A stretch of DNA of 64,000 bases from Eleusine coracana subsp. coracana (Eukaryota; Streptophyta; Magnoliopsida; Poales; Poaceae). The notes beneath the pieces are model-generated. The model saw only the letters and a program-made list of their open reading frames with translations, did not search any database and was not told where the DNA came from. Positions 44,724 through 56,080 of this stretch are shown here, one piece after another. The stretch spans positions 5,095,501 to 5,159,500 of the forward strand of contig CM064427.1 of NCBI GenBank assembly GCA_032690845.1. The letters are read 5' to 3'. Positions within the stretch are counted from its first letter, which is position 1. The number at the start of each line of letters is the position of its first letter. A program made the position numbers and the translations under genes.

Positions 44724-44961
44724 GATTAATAAGCCTGTTCAGTTAATAAATGGGAGAGGCGGTTGCAGTTCGATTGTGGCCCTTCCCCTAATGTTTAGCG
44801 CAAGTGAGGAAGGCAATAGGAGTTGACTAGTCGTCAATCTTTGATGGGAGGAATGGTATTCACCAACGGGCTTGCAGCCAAAAAATAATCACATAACACA
44901 GTTGACATAATTGTTTATAGGAAAATTACCTTTAATATAACACATCCTGGATTCATTATAG

Positions 44962-45090
44962 TGAAAGCGATTGGCACAATGATCAATTCATTAATATGGT
45001 GTATGTTTATATAGACGAAGTTACAAGAGATAAACTCTATCTATATAAACATAAAATCATAACTAACACTAGATTACATTCAGTTTAACA
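44962..45090 (-). repeat. 3' LTR of Copia element (129 bp)
   Basis: Minus strand TGTTAAACTG...CGCTTTCA. It pairs with the right LTR; few differences. Confidence 0.88.
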
Positions 45091-45105
45091 CCCCCTCCCC
45101 CAGTA

Positions 45106-46045
45106 TCAACCTGGAGCTTGTCGAATGTTGAGACTGAAGTGGAATTCATTAAACAATGGTGATGGCTGACCCTTCGTGAATATATCTGCAAATTGCGAAG
45201 TGGATGGCACATGAAGCACACAAACATCACTAAGAGCAACACGATCAAGCACAAAATGAAGGTCAATTTTAATATGTTTGGTGCGTTGGTGTTGGACAAG
45301 ATTAGAGGAGAGATAAACTACAGAGATGTTATCATAGTAGAGAACTATGGCAGTTTGAAGGGGACGATAAAGAAGTTGCCGAAGCCAACAAGCTTCAGAG
45401 ACGACATTGGCGACACCACGGTACTCAGCTTCGGCATTGGACCGAGAAATGGTCGATTGTTGTTTGGAGGACCAGTAAATCAAGTTGCCACCAAGGAGAA
45501 GACAATAACCCAAAGAGGATTTTCTAGTATCAGGACAACTAGCCTAGTTAGCGTCTGACTAAGCAATGAGGTTGGAAAAAGATGAATGGGTGAGCTGAAG
45601 TCCCAAGGAAATAGTGTCCTTGACATAGTGGAGAATCCGTTTGACAAGGTTAAAATACAGCTCACGAGGATCATGCATATGCAAACAAGCTTGCACATAG
45701 CATGGGATATATCCGGGCGAGTAAGAGTGAGATATTAGAGGGCACTGGAAAGACTCCGATACATAGTGGGATCAGAGATAGGCAGACCAACACTAGAGGG
45801 AAGTTTGCAGTAGGTTTCGATAGGGGTGGAGCAAGGATTCCAAGCAACCATATGGGCGCGTTCTAAAATCTCGGTGGCATATTGTTCTTGGGAAAGAAAA
45901 AGGCCAGTAGATGTGCGATGGGCAGTGATGCCAAGAAAATGATGTAAGTCACTGAGATCTGTCATGGAGAACTTAGAACCCAGTGACCCAATGATAGAAG
46001 CTAAAAAAAAAAAGAGGTCGAAGCCTTGAGGATGATATCATCTAC
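45106..46045 (-). pseudogene. Copia RT C-terminal half and RNase H
   Basis: It starts at the CACTA border with DDIIL, continues with DLSDLHHFLGITAHRTSTG and QEQYATEILERAHM, then YTRPDI-type remnants. The RNase H part has LIYWSSKQQSTISRSNAEAE, EACWLRQLL and the tail QRTKHIKIDLHFVLDRV, ending at 45,106. Frameshifts separate RT and RNase H parts. Family-typical order and length. Confidence 0.85.
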
Positions 46046-48670
46046 CACTACAAGAGATGTGACATTCTATGACGATTTTAGAGTGACAATAGTCAAATTG
46101 TCACTAGCCTACCCTGTTTATGACGATTGATAAACTTTAGTGACGAAGATTACAGATGTGTCATAAAATCTAGCTAGTAATCGTCACAAAAAAAAAGTTG
46201 ATACCATATGGTGACGAATTTGGAGCGTCACCCGAGTTAAATCAAGATCATCACAATTTCATGACAATGCAAATTTTCATAGTTTGTAGGTCATCCTCAT
46301 GATTTATTTTTTTATTTATGTTCGCTACTGTGTGTTCCAACATTTTTCTTTGAATTAAAAAAAGCAACAGTAGCATTACATGATCATATATATATATACA
46401 ATAAGATTTACTTTTTAGCATTAAATAGAAAATAAAAGGTATTAATTTTTGTTATTTTATATATTTGAAACTTTTATTACTTTATTTTCTTGGAACATAT
46501 TTTTTCAAAATAGCTTTTGATGTAATTTAAATTTTAAAATATTAATATAAATATAAAGTAATATTACATGCCTCATAACTTGCTTTATAGGTTTAAATAA
46601 ATCAATAACGAGATTATATTACCAAACTTGATTTTGCTAATTAAAAATTCATATTGTTGATAATATTTGATATTCTCTAATCATAAATTAGTATTATTAT
46701 ACATTATCCATTAGGGCCATGTAAAACTCATTGGTTCAGAAAAATAACTTATTAAAAAATTAGTATGTCTTATTTCTGTTTTCTGTCGATGGTCAAAAGA
46801 AGTTGGATCAATTTAAACCTATTTGCAAAGATCTTGGCTGGTTAGAAAATATGAAAAAGGGGGAAAAAGACATGAAAAAACAGAATAGCACGAGTCATTT
46901 GGCCCAGTTAGCCCTCTACCCATCAGCAACCCACCTGGACCATTGCGATCACGAGTCATCTAAATTCTGGAAACTAGGAAAATGCTAGCCCATGGCACTG
47001 TGGGCCTTTGGAAGGCCGTACGAAGCCCATGCTCAGCCCAATAAGTCTAATAATATTGAAAACGTAATACATGCAATACGCTTTCCTTGATTCGATTCTA
47101 AACGTGAATAGTTCATCTTTCTCTTTTTAATCCAGGATAAAACATTGTATCTTGTATTTCTCCCTCGTAAAGACATTAAATTTCATCATTCATTTTTCTA
47201 CATTTTTGTAAAATCGGGAACTTTCTTCCTATGGAATTTGTTTGTACATTAACACGTGTCTACTATATATTTTTCCACATAGCAACGTTTCATCCACAAA
47301 TTTAAATTAAAAAAATATTTTTTTCAATAGAAAATAAGAAAAAACTTTATATTGTCTAATGTAATAGTAAATATAAGGTTGTGTTCAAATTCAAAAAGCA
47401 TATGAGTTTGAATATGTTATAAGGTGTATAAATTTCAAAGTTTGACTTAAGTTGTATGAAACTATGAAAGATGTCCCATTTGTGAACAATCTATGTTGTC
47501 ACTTTTTCAAAATCGTGTGAAACATTTATGACAAGTCTAAGGACCAAAAATATGTTGTCAAGTCAAATTTTAGAATATTTGGACTAAAATTTGATTTATT
47601 GCAATTATGTTTTAATAAGTTTGAAATTGAAAGTTGAATTATCCGTACTAAATAAATGATTTTTTTCGTTTCTATCTTGTACAAGAATGGATATGAGACT
47701 TATGAGTCTAAATATTATTTTTATACAGTTTTTTGTATCTTATTTGGGGTACATATAGTTCAATTCGAAGTTACTTTCGATAAACACATAGAAATTCATT
47801 TAAACTCCATAATATAATGAACAACTTCATTTATTTCCTAAAAATCGAAAAAGCAATATTGATATAGTATAGTTTTTTGAAAAATATGCTGACCTCGTGA
47901 GATGATTTAGTTTATGTGTAATTATACAAATTTATTTTGGTTCATCAAAAATAAAAATTAAGTCGATTTGATCCATTAATGGATCGGTAATATTGAAAAC
48001 TCCCTTTCCTCCAGCCCATTTTCCCATCTTTCCTCAGTAGCCCGGCCCACGAACCCGCAGCTGTTAGAGTTTATGAAGATAGTATATATTGTTCTACCAA
48101 TGGATATTATCCCCAACCCGCCTCCATTCTCCACCTCCCTTCTCTCTTCACATCTAGCCGCCGCCTCTCCCTCTCCGTCTACGTCCCCGAGCTCCAATCC
48201 TCCACTTCCCCCTGTGCATTGGAGGCTTCTCCTCTACGCCGCGGAGGTTGGCCCTATCCTCGGTTTAGCCAAGCATCTGGTCCGAAGTAGTGCGAGGCTA
48301 CTCGGTGGAGTGTGTCTGGCTTTGTCGAGCTTGTTGTGGTGGAGATACGTGACCTCATCCCCGGCGTTCTCATGCGGCTGCTCTTCTCCGCGGTAGCATG
48401 CTGATTTTTGGTTAATCAATGCAGACTCCGTCATGTTTTGTAGCGCTGTGTGCAAGCCTCAAGAAAAGACGAGAGGTTGAAGCAGTAAGAAGCTACCTGC
48501 TGGCCTGCTTAGTGACACGGCAAGCCCGTGGCAATAGAGTGCACTGGGAAGACGGCAAGTGACCCACGACAAGCAACTGAAGCAGCACGGCGATGTCTGG
48601 CTCTGACGACAAAATTTTGAGGTTTTATAACAGAAACAAATTGTCATAAAATGTTAGATCTCTTGTAGTG
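46046..48670. mobile_element. Non-autonomous CACTA element, 2.6 kb, inside Copia RT
   Basis: Inverted ends CACTACAAGAGATGTGACAT / CACTACAAGAGATCTAACAT with a TAC duplication (46,043-46,045 and 48,671-48,673). Subterminal repeats (TGACGA, TGTCATAAA, GTCACTA) are dense in the first ~200 bp. The interior is mostly AT-rich. A gene-like patch near 48,000-48,400 gives a 107-codon plus frame with no recognised domain. No transposase, so a defective element. Confidence 0.88.
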
Positions 48671-51600
48671 TACATACAAGAGGAGATATGTAGAGAGCGG
48701 TCATTTATGAAACACAAAAAGTGAGGGATCTGATTTGGAGGGAACGAATCCAAGATTGGTGACGAAGGTGGAAAAGCGGGTGAACCAAACGTGGTGGGCT
48801 TGCTTGAGACCATACAGGGATTTGTTGAGAATACAAGCATGATCAGACTTGGCTTCATCAACAAATCCAGATGGTTGTTGGCAATACACCATTTCAGAGA
48901 GATGCCCATGAAGAAAAGCATTTTTTACATCTGACTGATGAATGGGCTAGTCACATGAGAGAGCGAGGAAAAGAACAACCTGAATAGTAGCAGGCTTCAT
49001 AACCAGGCTAAAAGTTTCATCGAAATCAATGTACGACTGCTGAGAAAAAACCATGAAGCACCAAACGTGCTTTTTAGCGAGAAAGAGAACCATCCAGATT
49101 AAATTTGTGGCAAAAAAAAAACCATTTACTAGAAACAACATTGGCGCCAGAAGGGCATAGCACAAGAGTCCACGTGTTGTTGGAGCAGAGGGTCTGAAAT
49201 TCTACATTCATTGCTGATCGCCAATGGGGATGTTAGAGGGTTCCTTTGTAGGTCTTGGGTAGCAGAGAGATGTCCGAGACAGAGACATCAAGGACCTCCC
49301 TTGGCAGAACATGCATGCCATGCTTTCCGTGCGTGGCCATGACGTAATCGTTGTCGGTGGGGGTCTTGGGAACTACCCAAGCTTGAGTCGTAATGCCAGA
49401 GTGTAATGCCAATGGCCTAGCCGCAACATCGGCCATGGGAGGAGCATTAGGTGCAGGCGCATCAGCCGTGACAACCTCGAGTGAGGCGGTGATGTCGAGG
49501 GGAGCGCCGACCCCTGAGGAAGCAGGATCATTATGAGCATCAGTGCTGGTGGCAAGAGGAAGAGTGCAACACACTGCGGGCACATCAACGCCAGGCGTGC
49601 CAGTGCCGGGTGGGGCACCAACTGTTGTATCAGGCATGGTAATGCCCAGCTGGTGATGTGAAGGCACATCGACAATACCTACAGGGTCATGAAAAATAGA
49701 GTAGGAAGTGGGAGAGAGTGAAACAAGGGTGGAGAAGGGGAACATATTCTCATCAAAGAGAACATGGCGAGAGATGATGATTTTATTGGTGGTGAGATCT
49801 AAGCAGCGAAAACCGTGGTGGTTGATGGGGTAGACAAGAAAAACACAAGCAACAGATCGGGGTGCGAGTTTGTGTGATGCAGTGGAGGAGAAACTCGGGT
49901 AGCAGAGGCACCCGAATACTTGAAGGTTGTCGTAGGATGGCAAGGATCCAAAGAGGACTTGGTGGGGTATGCTATTGTGGAGAGTAGTGATGGGTCGAAT
50001 GTTATGGGGAAAGGTGACGGTGTGGAGAGCACAGACCCAATATTGAGGAGGCATGGAGGCTTGAAACAACATCGACTGAATGATGTTGTTTAGGGTGTGC
50101 AATATACGTTCTGCTTTGCCATTTTGTTGAGAAGTGTGTGGGTAGGGGAGGCGTAAGTGGGTGCCAAGGGAGTGGAGGAAGGAGCGGGCTGCGAGGTTAT
50201 CAAATTCGTGACCATTGTCACTTTGCAAGTTCTGGACATTAGTATGAAAGTGGGTTTTAACATAAGCAAGAAACTGCTGCAGTGTGGGGATCGTGTCAGG
50301 CTTTAGGCGTAGTGGAAAAGTCCAAGCATAATGCGTGAAATCATCAATACATACAACATAATATTTGGAACCAGTGACAGCAGGCATAGGAGAGGTCCAA
50401 AAGGTCACAATGAATAAGTTCAAAAGCACTAGTATTATTTAATAATGAGGGAGCAAATGGTAGGCGTACATGACATCACAAAGGGAAGTGTCATTGGTAG
50501 TACATTTATTACAAACTATTGCAGAAGAACTAATCAAGCGGGAGAGGCTTTGGTGGTCGAGGTGGCCAAGGCGTTGGTGCCAAAGATCCTCGGAAGTGGC
50601 AGTGGCAGTGAAGGCATGGTGTCTGGTTGGCAGGGAGATGGCGTAGAGGGAACTAGAGTTGTCGCACCTAACGATCTCGCTATGAGTCTGCATCCTTCAC
50701 AGAAAGACCAAGGGGGTCAAATTCAACTGAAACACCATTGTCAGTCGTAAAACGATGTATGGAAAGGATATTTTTAATTATGGGGAGAAACAAGGACATT
50801 GTTCAAAAGGAGGCATTTAGAAGGAGTGGGGAAGACAACAAGTCCGCAATCCACTCAGATGAGCCATGCTGGGAAGGTGCCATGGCATTTAGTTGGCTCA
50901 TCAGGGAAGAGAGATCCCAAGATGGAGAGCCATAGATGCTGCCAGAGGAGGAGCCGGTCGTCAGAGCAGCGGTGTAGTGGGCATGCCGTGGTGCGGGTCG
51001 AGGACCTAGGAGTTTAGGATCACTTATCGGTCGGTGGTGTGCTGTGTTGTAGGGCCATATCTGGAACATGTCGACCCAAGGGTTGAAGGGCGGGAGACGG
51101 AGGTCGGCCCTTGTTCTTCTATTATTTGCGCCAGTCGTTGTTAAACAGGGGGGGGGGGGGGCTTTGCTGCTCGGAAGAGGAGCTTGGGGGCGTGGGGGCA
51201 GGTGTAGACTTCGTGGAGGAGTAGAGAGCCGTAGAGGGAACCCCGGGCTTGATGTGGGTGGGCTCCTCAGGGACGAGCTTGGAGTGACAGGTGTTGTAGG
51301 AGGGGAGCTTGTCGGAGGCGGTGATGATCTTGGTCGTCGTCAACAACTTCTCGTTGATGCCTCGCAAGATGGTGAGGACGGGAGTGGAGTCTTCGATGGT
51401 GTGACCAAGATCGCGAAGGAAGTCCGCAATGGCCTTCAGGCATTGACAATAGGTGATGACTGGCTGATCACCTTGGGCAGTGTCGTGGAACTCAGCCTCG
51501 AGTACCAGGATGCGGGCTTGCTTGTTGTCATGGTAGAGGTTGGAGATGGAGGCCATAGCTTGAGCGCCGTAAGATCACACACAAAAACATGTCCGCTATC

Positions 51601-51854
51601 AGAGATGGAGCCGTAGATCCAAGTGACAATCATGGCGTCATTCATCACCCAGTCCGCGTCCTTAGTCGTGCATTTGGGATCGATGTGGCCTTAGAGATCG
51701 AAGCACCGGAGGATCATGGAGAAGAGCTCGCTCCATTGGGAGTAGTTGGAGGGCTCGTACTCTAGTTTGAAGGGGAGGAGGGCAGGAGGCTCTTGATGTT
51801 GAGGAGTTGGAGGGAAACAACAGAAGACTTGGCAGAGGTGGCGTTTTTTCCCAT
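48671..51854 (-). pseudogene. Copia gag, protease, integrase and RT N-terminal half
   Basis: Gag starts near ATG 51,854, with the UBN2-type core LEAEFHDTAQGDQPVITYCQ and DLGHTIEDSTPVLTILRGIN (51,556-51,122). A decayed protease site, SEWIADLLSS, follows near 50,850. The GAG-pre-integrase block LWHQRLGHLDHQSLSRL lies at 50,693-50,439. Integrase (50,429-49,233) has D in CIDDFTHYAW, D in LQSDNGHEFDN and E in HTSQQNGKAERI. RT blocks are FSQQSYIDFDETFSLV, CILNKSLYGLKQAHHVWF and YLLLY up to the CACTA border. Multiple shifts and stops make it inactive. Confidence 0.87.
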
Positions 51855-51937
51855 GGCGGCTAGGGTTTGGAGAGCTAGGGTTGGAGGAGGGTGGAGGCGT
51901 CGTTAAGGGTTGGTGGAGGGTGGAGGCCCCTGGACAA

Positions 51938-52066
51938 TGAAAGCGTTTGGCACAATGAACAATTCATTGATATGGTGTATATATATAGACACGAGATTAC
52001 AAGAAATAAACTCTATCTATACAAACACAAAATCATAACTATCACTAGATTACATTCAGTTTAATA
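51938..52066 (-). repeat. 5' LTR of Copia element (129 bp)
   Basis: Same length as the left LTR. The terminal TG has become TA on the minus strand, a single transition. Confidence 0.88.
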
Positions 52067-53244
52067 TATAGATCCATATCATATTTGTTTACCTCTCTCT
52101 TTTCATATCTTCTCCTCCCATCTAGGTCTTGTTCGCCCCATCTAACTCTTGTGGGTGCGTCACTTCTCGTGGAGGATCCCTTTCTTATCATCTCAAGTGC
52201 TATGACAGACGTCAATGAATAGTTTTATTTTGTTGCACTGTAATCCTTCTCTTTATTTTTCTTTTTAGCAATGATACATGCATGAGAAAATAATGCTAGA
52301 CACACATAGATATGCAATCGATTTTGTTTGAATCATACATATCAAGTACATTTATATCATTTTAAATCCCCTAAAATTCCCTTAAAGTTGAATTCACGAG
52401 CTAAATGTATGTTATGCATGAATGTATCTTGTTTTTTTTAGGCCTTCTCCCTCTCAGTTCCTCCGCAATTGACTTACTAGAAAGTGTGATGGTGGTTACA
52501 AGACCATCACTAGCTATGACTACTCATCATTTAAGCAGTCTGATTCTGTTTCCAGATTACCGAGACACAATATAGAGCCTAGAAATGTTAGGTCTGGACG
52601 ACAAAGGGGCGGACCTAGAAGCCAAACATGGGGGTGTGCATCAATGAACAAATAAAAGCATTGAATCATGGAAGATATAAGCTATAAGCACAACAAAACA
52701 GAGTTTCTTATATTTTTGGATAATGTAAAAATAATTCTCACTTTTTTGCATTGCAATGCATATGGCGTCGCCACAGTGAGATTATTACGGCCATTGGATC
52801 TTCATGGCACTCCAAAAACTATACAGAATCTGTTGTATCGTGTAATACTACTAAGTGGCGCAAATCCTAGAATGATGCCGCCGTTCGTTAGTTGCAAATA
52901 GAAACAGTGTGGTGTGGACCTAAACGTAGGTTAGAATACCATTTCCAACGAAGGCGAGCTTGATGCGCCCACATGCTCAGAACCTGCGCCAACCCCGCCG
53001 CTCCGCGCTATACGCGCGCGTGCAGCAGGCGTCATTCGCAGTGTAAAATCTGCCCTGTTAGTGGTGACTGGCCTCGTTGCTGCTCCGTTTCCTTCTCTGT
53101 CGTGCTTGCCCGGGGGTGGGGGCCACCGGATCCGAATGGTCTCTGTCACATGGACTTACGTACTCAGATGAACGGTTCATCTTTAGTTCCCAACGAAAGA
53201 ACAGGCAGGTTCCGTGAAAAAACCCCAGTGTCCGAGTTGGTGGC

Positions 53245-53252
53245 TATATAAG
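53245..53252 (+). promoter_or_regulatory. TATA box of array copy E
   Basis: TATATAAG, 108 bp upstream of the ATG at 53,360; a CT-rich leader follows. The clearest promoter in the array. Confidence 0.65.
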
Positions 53253-53359
53253 CCATATGGATTCCCTGCTGCCATGCCACCATCAAAACACAAACACTCG
53301 ATCTGCTCTCTCTTTCCCCCAAGGCCCCCACATTCCTCTTCCCGCTGAACCGACCTGAG

Positions 53360-53716
53360 ATGGCACCGGCTTCCTCCACCACGGACCCGTCGCAGTTCGC
53401 CATCTCCGTTGCGGTAGGCTACGGCCACGTCCTCGACAAGGTGCTCGGCTTCCTGAAGTGGACTTCGTCGGAGCTCAACCCCGTCCTCGCCGTCTCGCTA
53501 GCGCTCCCCGTCCTGCTGGCCTACCTCGTTGCCGTGGCCCTCGCGTTCGCCGCCCGCGTCGCCGCTGACAGCAACGCCCAGATCGTCTTCGCGCACGGCA
53601 GCAGCGCGCCGGTCGTCAAGGTGGCCGTTTATTTGATTATCCTCGGTGGTTTCGCACTCGTTGCTCTGCTTCGCTTCAGTTCAGTATCGTGCTCGCTGGT
53701 GCTGACTGAACTCTGA
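53360..53716 (+). CDS. Array copy E: small two-helix membrane protein, 118 aa
   Basis: ATG in the shared context GAGATGGCA. DPSQFAISVAVGYGHVLDK at residues 9-27, LGFLKWTSSELNP, then hydrophobic segment 1 (43-69, SLALPVLLAYLVAVALAF). A shortened loop ADSNAQIVFAHGSSAP follows; compared with D and H it lacks the SP-x-x-x-x-GW block. Hydrophobic segment 2 is at 86-105 (VVKVAVYLIILGGFALVALL), with tail FSSVSCSLVLTEL. Uninterrupted, with TATA box and leader, so probably functional. A Stowaway-like MITE lies 88 bp past the stop. Function unknown. Confidence 0.72.
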   Translation: MAPASSTTDPSQFAISVAVGYGHVLDKVLGFLKWTSSELNPVLAVSLALPVLLAYLVAVALAFAARVAADSNAQIVFAHGSSAPVVKVAVYLIILGGFALVALLRFSSVSCSLVLTEL

Positions 53717-53804
53717 CGGCGAAGGGAAATATGATAAAATGCATACGTATTGCCAGTACTGGTGAACTTGCTGCTCGGTTACGACAAGCTGAACTATTGA
53801 ACTA

Positions 53805-54038
53805 CTTTTTCCGGATTTAAATCGTTGACATAATTGATTTTTTTAATTATATTTGACTATTTATTTAATTTAAAAATTTTAAAAATTTATCAAATATGTT
53901 GTTATAATCTGTTTTATCAATAAAAAAAGTTTTAACTGAATTTATAATTTTTTATATTTAAATAAATATTTTAAATAATACAAATAATTAAACGTAACTA
54001 AAAAATTAATAATATTAATAATTAAAATCCGGAGGAAG
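53805..54038. mobile_element. Stowaway-like (Tc1/mariner) MITE, 234 bp
   Basis: Ends CTTTTTCCGGATTT / AAATCCGGAGGAAG, flanked by TA (53,803-53,804, 54,039-54,040). Very AT-rich. It lies in the 3' flank of copy E. Confidence 0.75.
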
Positions 54039-54470
54039 TAATAGTTAGTGTGCGCGAGCTGAGATAGGAGTAGTGTTCTGTGATGAAGATCAGTGCGATA
54101 TTTCAATGTTTTTTTCGATGTTCAATATTGCTGTATGTGTATGTTTTGTGATTATGCCGTCAAATTCGCTTCCACTCTTCCCCTCAAAAGAAAAAAAAAA
54201 AATCATTTCCACTCTATCGAAGAGCAGTTGGCTGATGCCCAGCTTCCTGAATGCCTTTAGCTGACTCGTAGTCCATCTCTTTTGATGTTGCTGCTTGTCA
54301 GAACATAAAAGCAAGCTTACTGAAGTAGAAATGTGGTAGCGCCGATAAGGATTAGTGTATTTGTATGACCGTTAGACCGTATGTGCGCGCAGCGCGCGCC
54401 TTGGCAATTCTTCTACTCCGTCCACACACGGCTTTGACAATCCAAGAGCATCCATTGGGTCGCACCATGG

Positions 54471-54621
54471 AGCCCGAATAGTTTTCTGGACGAGGACGGG
54501 CCCGAATAGGTCGCGGCGTTGTGGGGACCACGCCACATCAAGGCGCTTGCCGCCAAATTGCAGGAAAGCCCGAGTAGACGAATCTGCGGGTCAATCCGAA
54601 GAAGAAAGTGACGGCCCGACT
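54471..54621. repeat. 151-bp block upstream of copy F, near-identical to 41,621-41,772
   Basis: It ends exactly where copy F's coding homology begins, so promoter-side DNA is joined to mid-gene sequence by a deletion of roughly 300 bp relative to D. Confidence 0.85.
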
Positions 54622-54838
54622 CGTCGTCGTCACGCTCGCGTTCGTCGCTCGCGTCGCCGCCGACGGATTCGCCCACATCGTCGCGTGCGGCGGCGGCGAG
54701 GAAGCCGCCCTGGGGACCCTGTCGCCGCCGGCGGTCCTGGGTTGGGTCTCCAGTGCGGTCCGCAAGCTCGCTGTTTATTCCGTTCTGTTCGGTGCTCTTG
54801 GCGTTGCTCTGTTCCAGCTCGGCGCCAAAACGAAATAG
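54621..54838 (+). pseudogene. Array copy F: amino-terminal half deleted
   Basis: Homologous to D from the middle of hydrophobic segment 1: VVVTLAFVARVAADGFAHIV, EEAALGTLSPPAVLGWVS, then LAVYSVLFGALGVALF and AKTK, stop 54,836-54,838. The start codon, VAVGY motif and first half of helix 1 are missing. No ATG is available in this frame. The 3' UTR matches that of D and H (GGGCATAAATGCTCCAG). Confidence 0.72.
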
Positions 54839-55072
54839 CTGCGTGTATGGACAGCGAACTTGCTTAGTTGCTTGGAACTTAATAGTAGGTTAATCAGTTG
54901 AGCTTTTGGGCATAAATGCTCCAGCGATGTATAAGTCGGCTTTTTTTTTTGAACTGGTGGCTGTAAATCCAAGAAAAAGGCACCACGTTGTACGGTATAA
55001 ATTTCACATCTATTTGTCCTGGAAAATAAAAATCTCTTCTAGTTGGTGAAAGATGAAATACGTTAGTTAACC

Positions 55073-55098
55073 TGTGTGTGTGTGTGTGTGTGTGTGTG
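55073..55098. repeat. (TG)13 microsatellite
   Basis: Thirteen TG units, located at the paralogous site where copy D's flank carries the Helitron. Confidence 0.95.
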
Positions 55099-55733
55099 AG
55101 GGGAGGGGGAATGTGAGAGGTTGTATTTTAGTGTGCTCTTGGCCTTAATATTGAGCATAAGTGAGGAATGCAATAGGAGTTTGATCTTTGTTGGGAGGTA
55201 CGGTGGTAATTAGCATTAGTTAATATCTCATTCTCATCTTGTGTTAAACTAGTATGAGGAAAGTATTCACTGATGGCTTGCAGCGAAAAAAATATCACAA
55301 GCACGTCAAGAAAATTACACTCGAATTCTGCACTACCGGTACCACTAAAACTATTACTGCCCGCCTGGACGATTTTTGTAGGAAACCACGCCTGGACGAT
55401 GACTTGTAAGCGGAAAACGAGATTGGATTAAAACATTCTCATTGGACCATTACATCCTGATGAGAAGTGGGTACTACAAGGGAACTCACCCACTACCAGT
55501 AGCAATAATTTCGCTGGCAGGCATGACGGTGCTCACTGAAAAAAAAAAAGCAATTTTCACCTCGCCGGAGGATTTATATCCCGAGAAGTTCCTACACTGA
55601 TTAACCTAGACAGAATTAATTAGTTCTTGTAGTGAGCGATTGATCAGCCTTGGACCAATCTATACGCAGAGTACATTAGTCTGCTTTTGTCCCTCAAACT
55701 CGAGCTATTACCGGCGAGCATGGAGCTGAACTA

Positions 55734-55910
55734 CTAAAAAGCAGAGCAAGCGTGAGGGCGCCAAAAACTAGCAGAGCGCCGAGCACGGACGAGAGTACTA
55801 CGGAACCACTCCAGGACCGCCACCGGCGACAGGGCTGCGGCAGCCTGCGCCACCCGAGCTGTGTCGACGCAGCCGCCGTAGGCGATGGCGTGGGCGGCGA
55901 GGTGGGCCAT
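55734..55910 (-). pseudogene. Array copy G: inverted, C-terminal half only, frameshifted
   Basis: The only copy on the minus strand. MAHLAAHAIAYGGCVDTARV and ALSPVAVLEWFRSTLV match the loop and SP-x-A-V-L-G-W part of F and H. After a frameshift, the neighbouring frame reads LSSVLGALLVFGALTLALLF to a stop near 55,694, matching helix 2. The ATG used falls inside the family loop, so the VAVGY end and helix 1 are absent. A TATA box and a CT-rich leader precede it, so a transcript and a 58-residue product are possible. Confidence 0.5.
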
Positions 55911-56072
55911 GGCCACCGTCTCAGGCGAGTAAGCTGGACGAAGAAGGGTGGGGGGTGACTGGAAGCTGGCACTGGCAAGTTGATGAACGAACGAGGACAA
56001 GGTGGTGGAATTGAGATTTTCTTTGGGGAGAAAGGGGAAGCAGATCGATCAGTGAGAATCGGGAACGTCCTG

Positions 56073-56080
56073 CTTATATA
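56073..56080 (-). promoter_or_regulatory. TATA box upstream of copy G
   Basis: TATATAAG on the minus strand, about 165 bp before the ATG at 55,910, followed by a C/T-rich leader. Confidence 0.45.

Larger units (their letters stand above)
42590..44725 (-). mobile_element. Helitron, 2.1 kb, minus orientation
   Basis: The minus 5' end is A|TCTATTATATATAT (44,725) and the 3' end is hairpin CCACGCATCTGCGTGG, then CTAGATTGACTAG|T (42,590). This exactly obeys the A|T insertion rule. The paralogous flank of copy F (about 55,045-55,075) lacks the insert, giving an empty site. A hAT element is nested inside. No helicase. Confidence 0.75.
44962..52066 (-). mobile_element. Ty1/Copia element (Ale/Retrofit-like), 4.5 kb plus a 2.6-kb CACTA insert
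   Basis: 129-bp LTRs at 44,962-45,090 and 51,938-52,066 are flanked by perfect TATAG duplications (44,957-44,961 and 52,067-52,071). Order on the minus strand is gag, protease, integrase, RT, RNase H. The short LTRs and ~4.5-kb size fit the Ale/Retrofit (Hopscotch-like) branch. A polypurine tract GGGGGAGGGGG precedes the left LTR. The coding regions contain several stops and shifts. The standard tRNA-Met primer site is not evident after the right LTR. Confidence 0.9.

Noticed and set aside
45193..45558. 121-codon plus frame
   Set aside because: Complement of the Copia RNase H on the minus strand, where the family motifs are.
48073..48396. 107-codon plus frame inside the CACTA element
   Set aside because: Serine/proline-rich start without recognisable domain; possibly a captured leader, but not supportable as a gene.
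55472..55637. Possible mini-CACTA (TACTACAAGGGAACT ... TTCTTGTAGTG)
   Set aside because: The left end does not read CACTA, and no 3-bp duplication matches; too weak.
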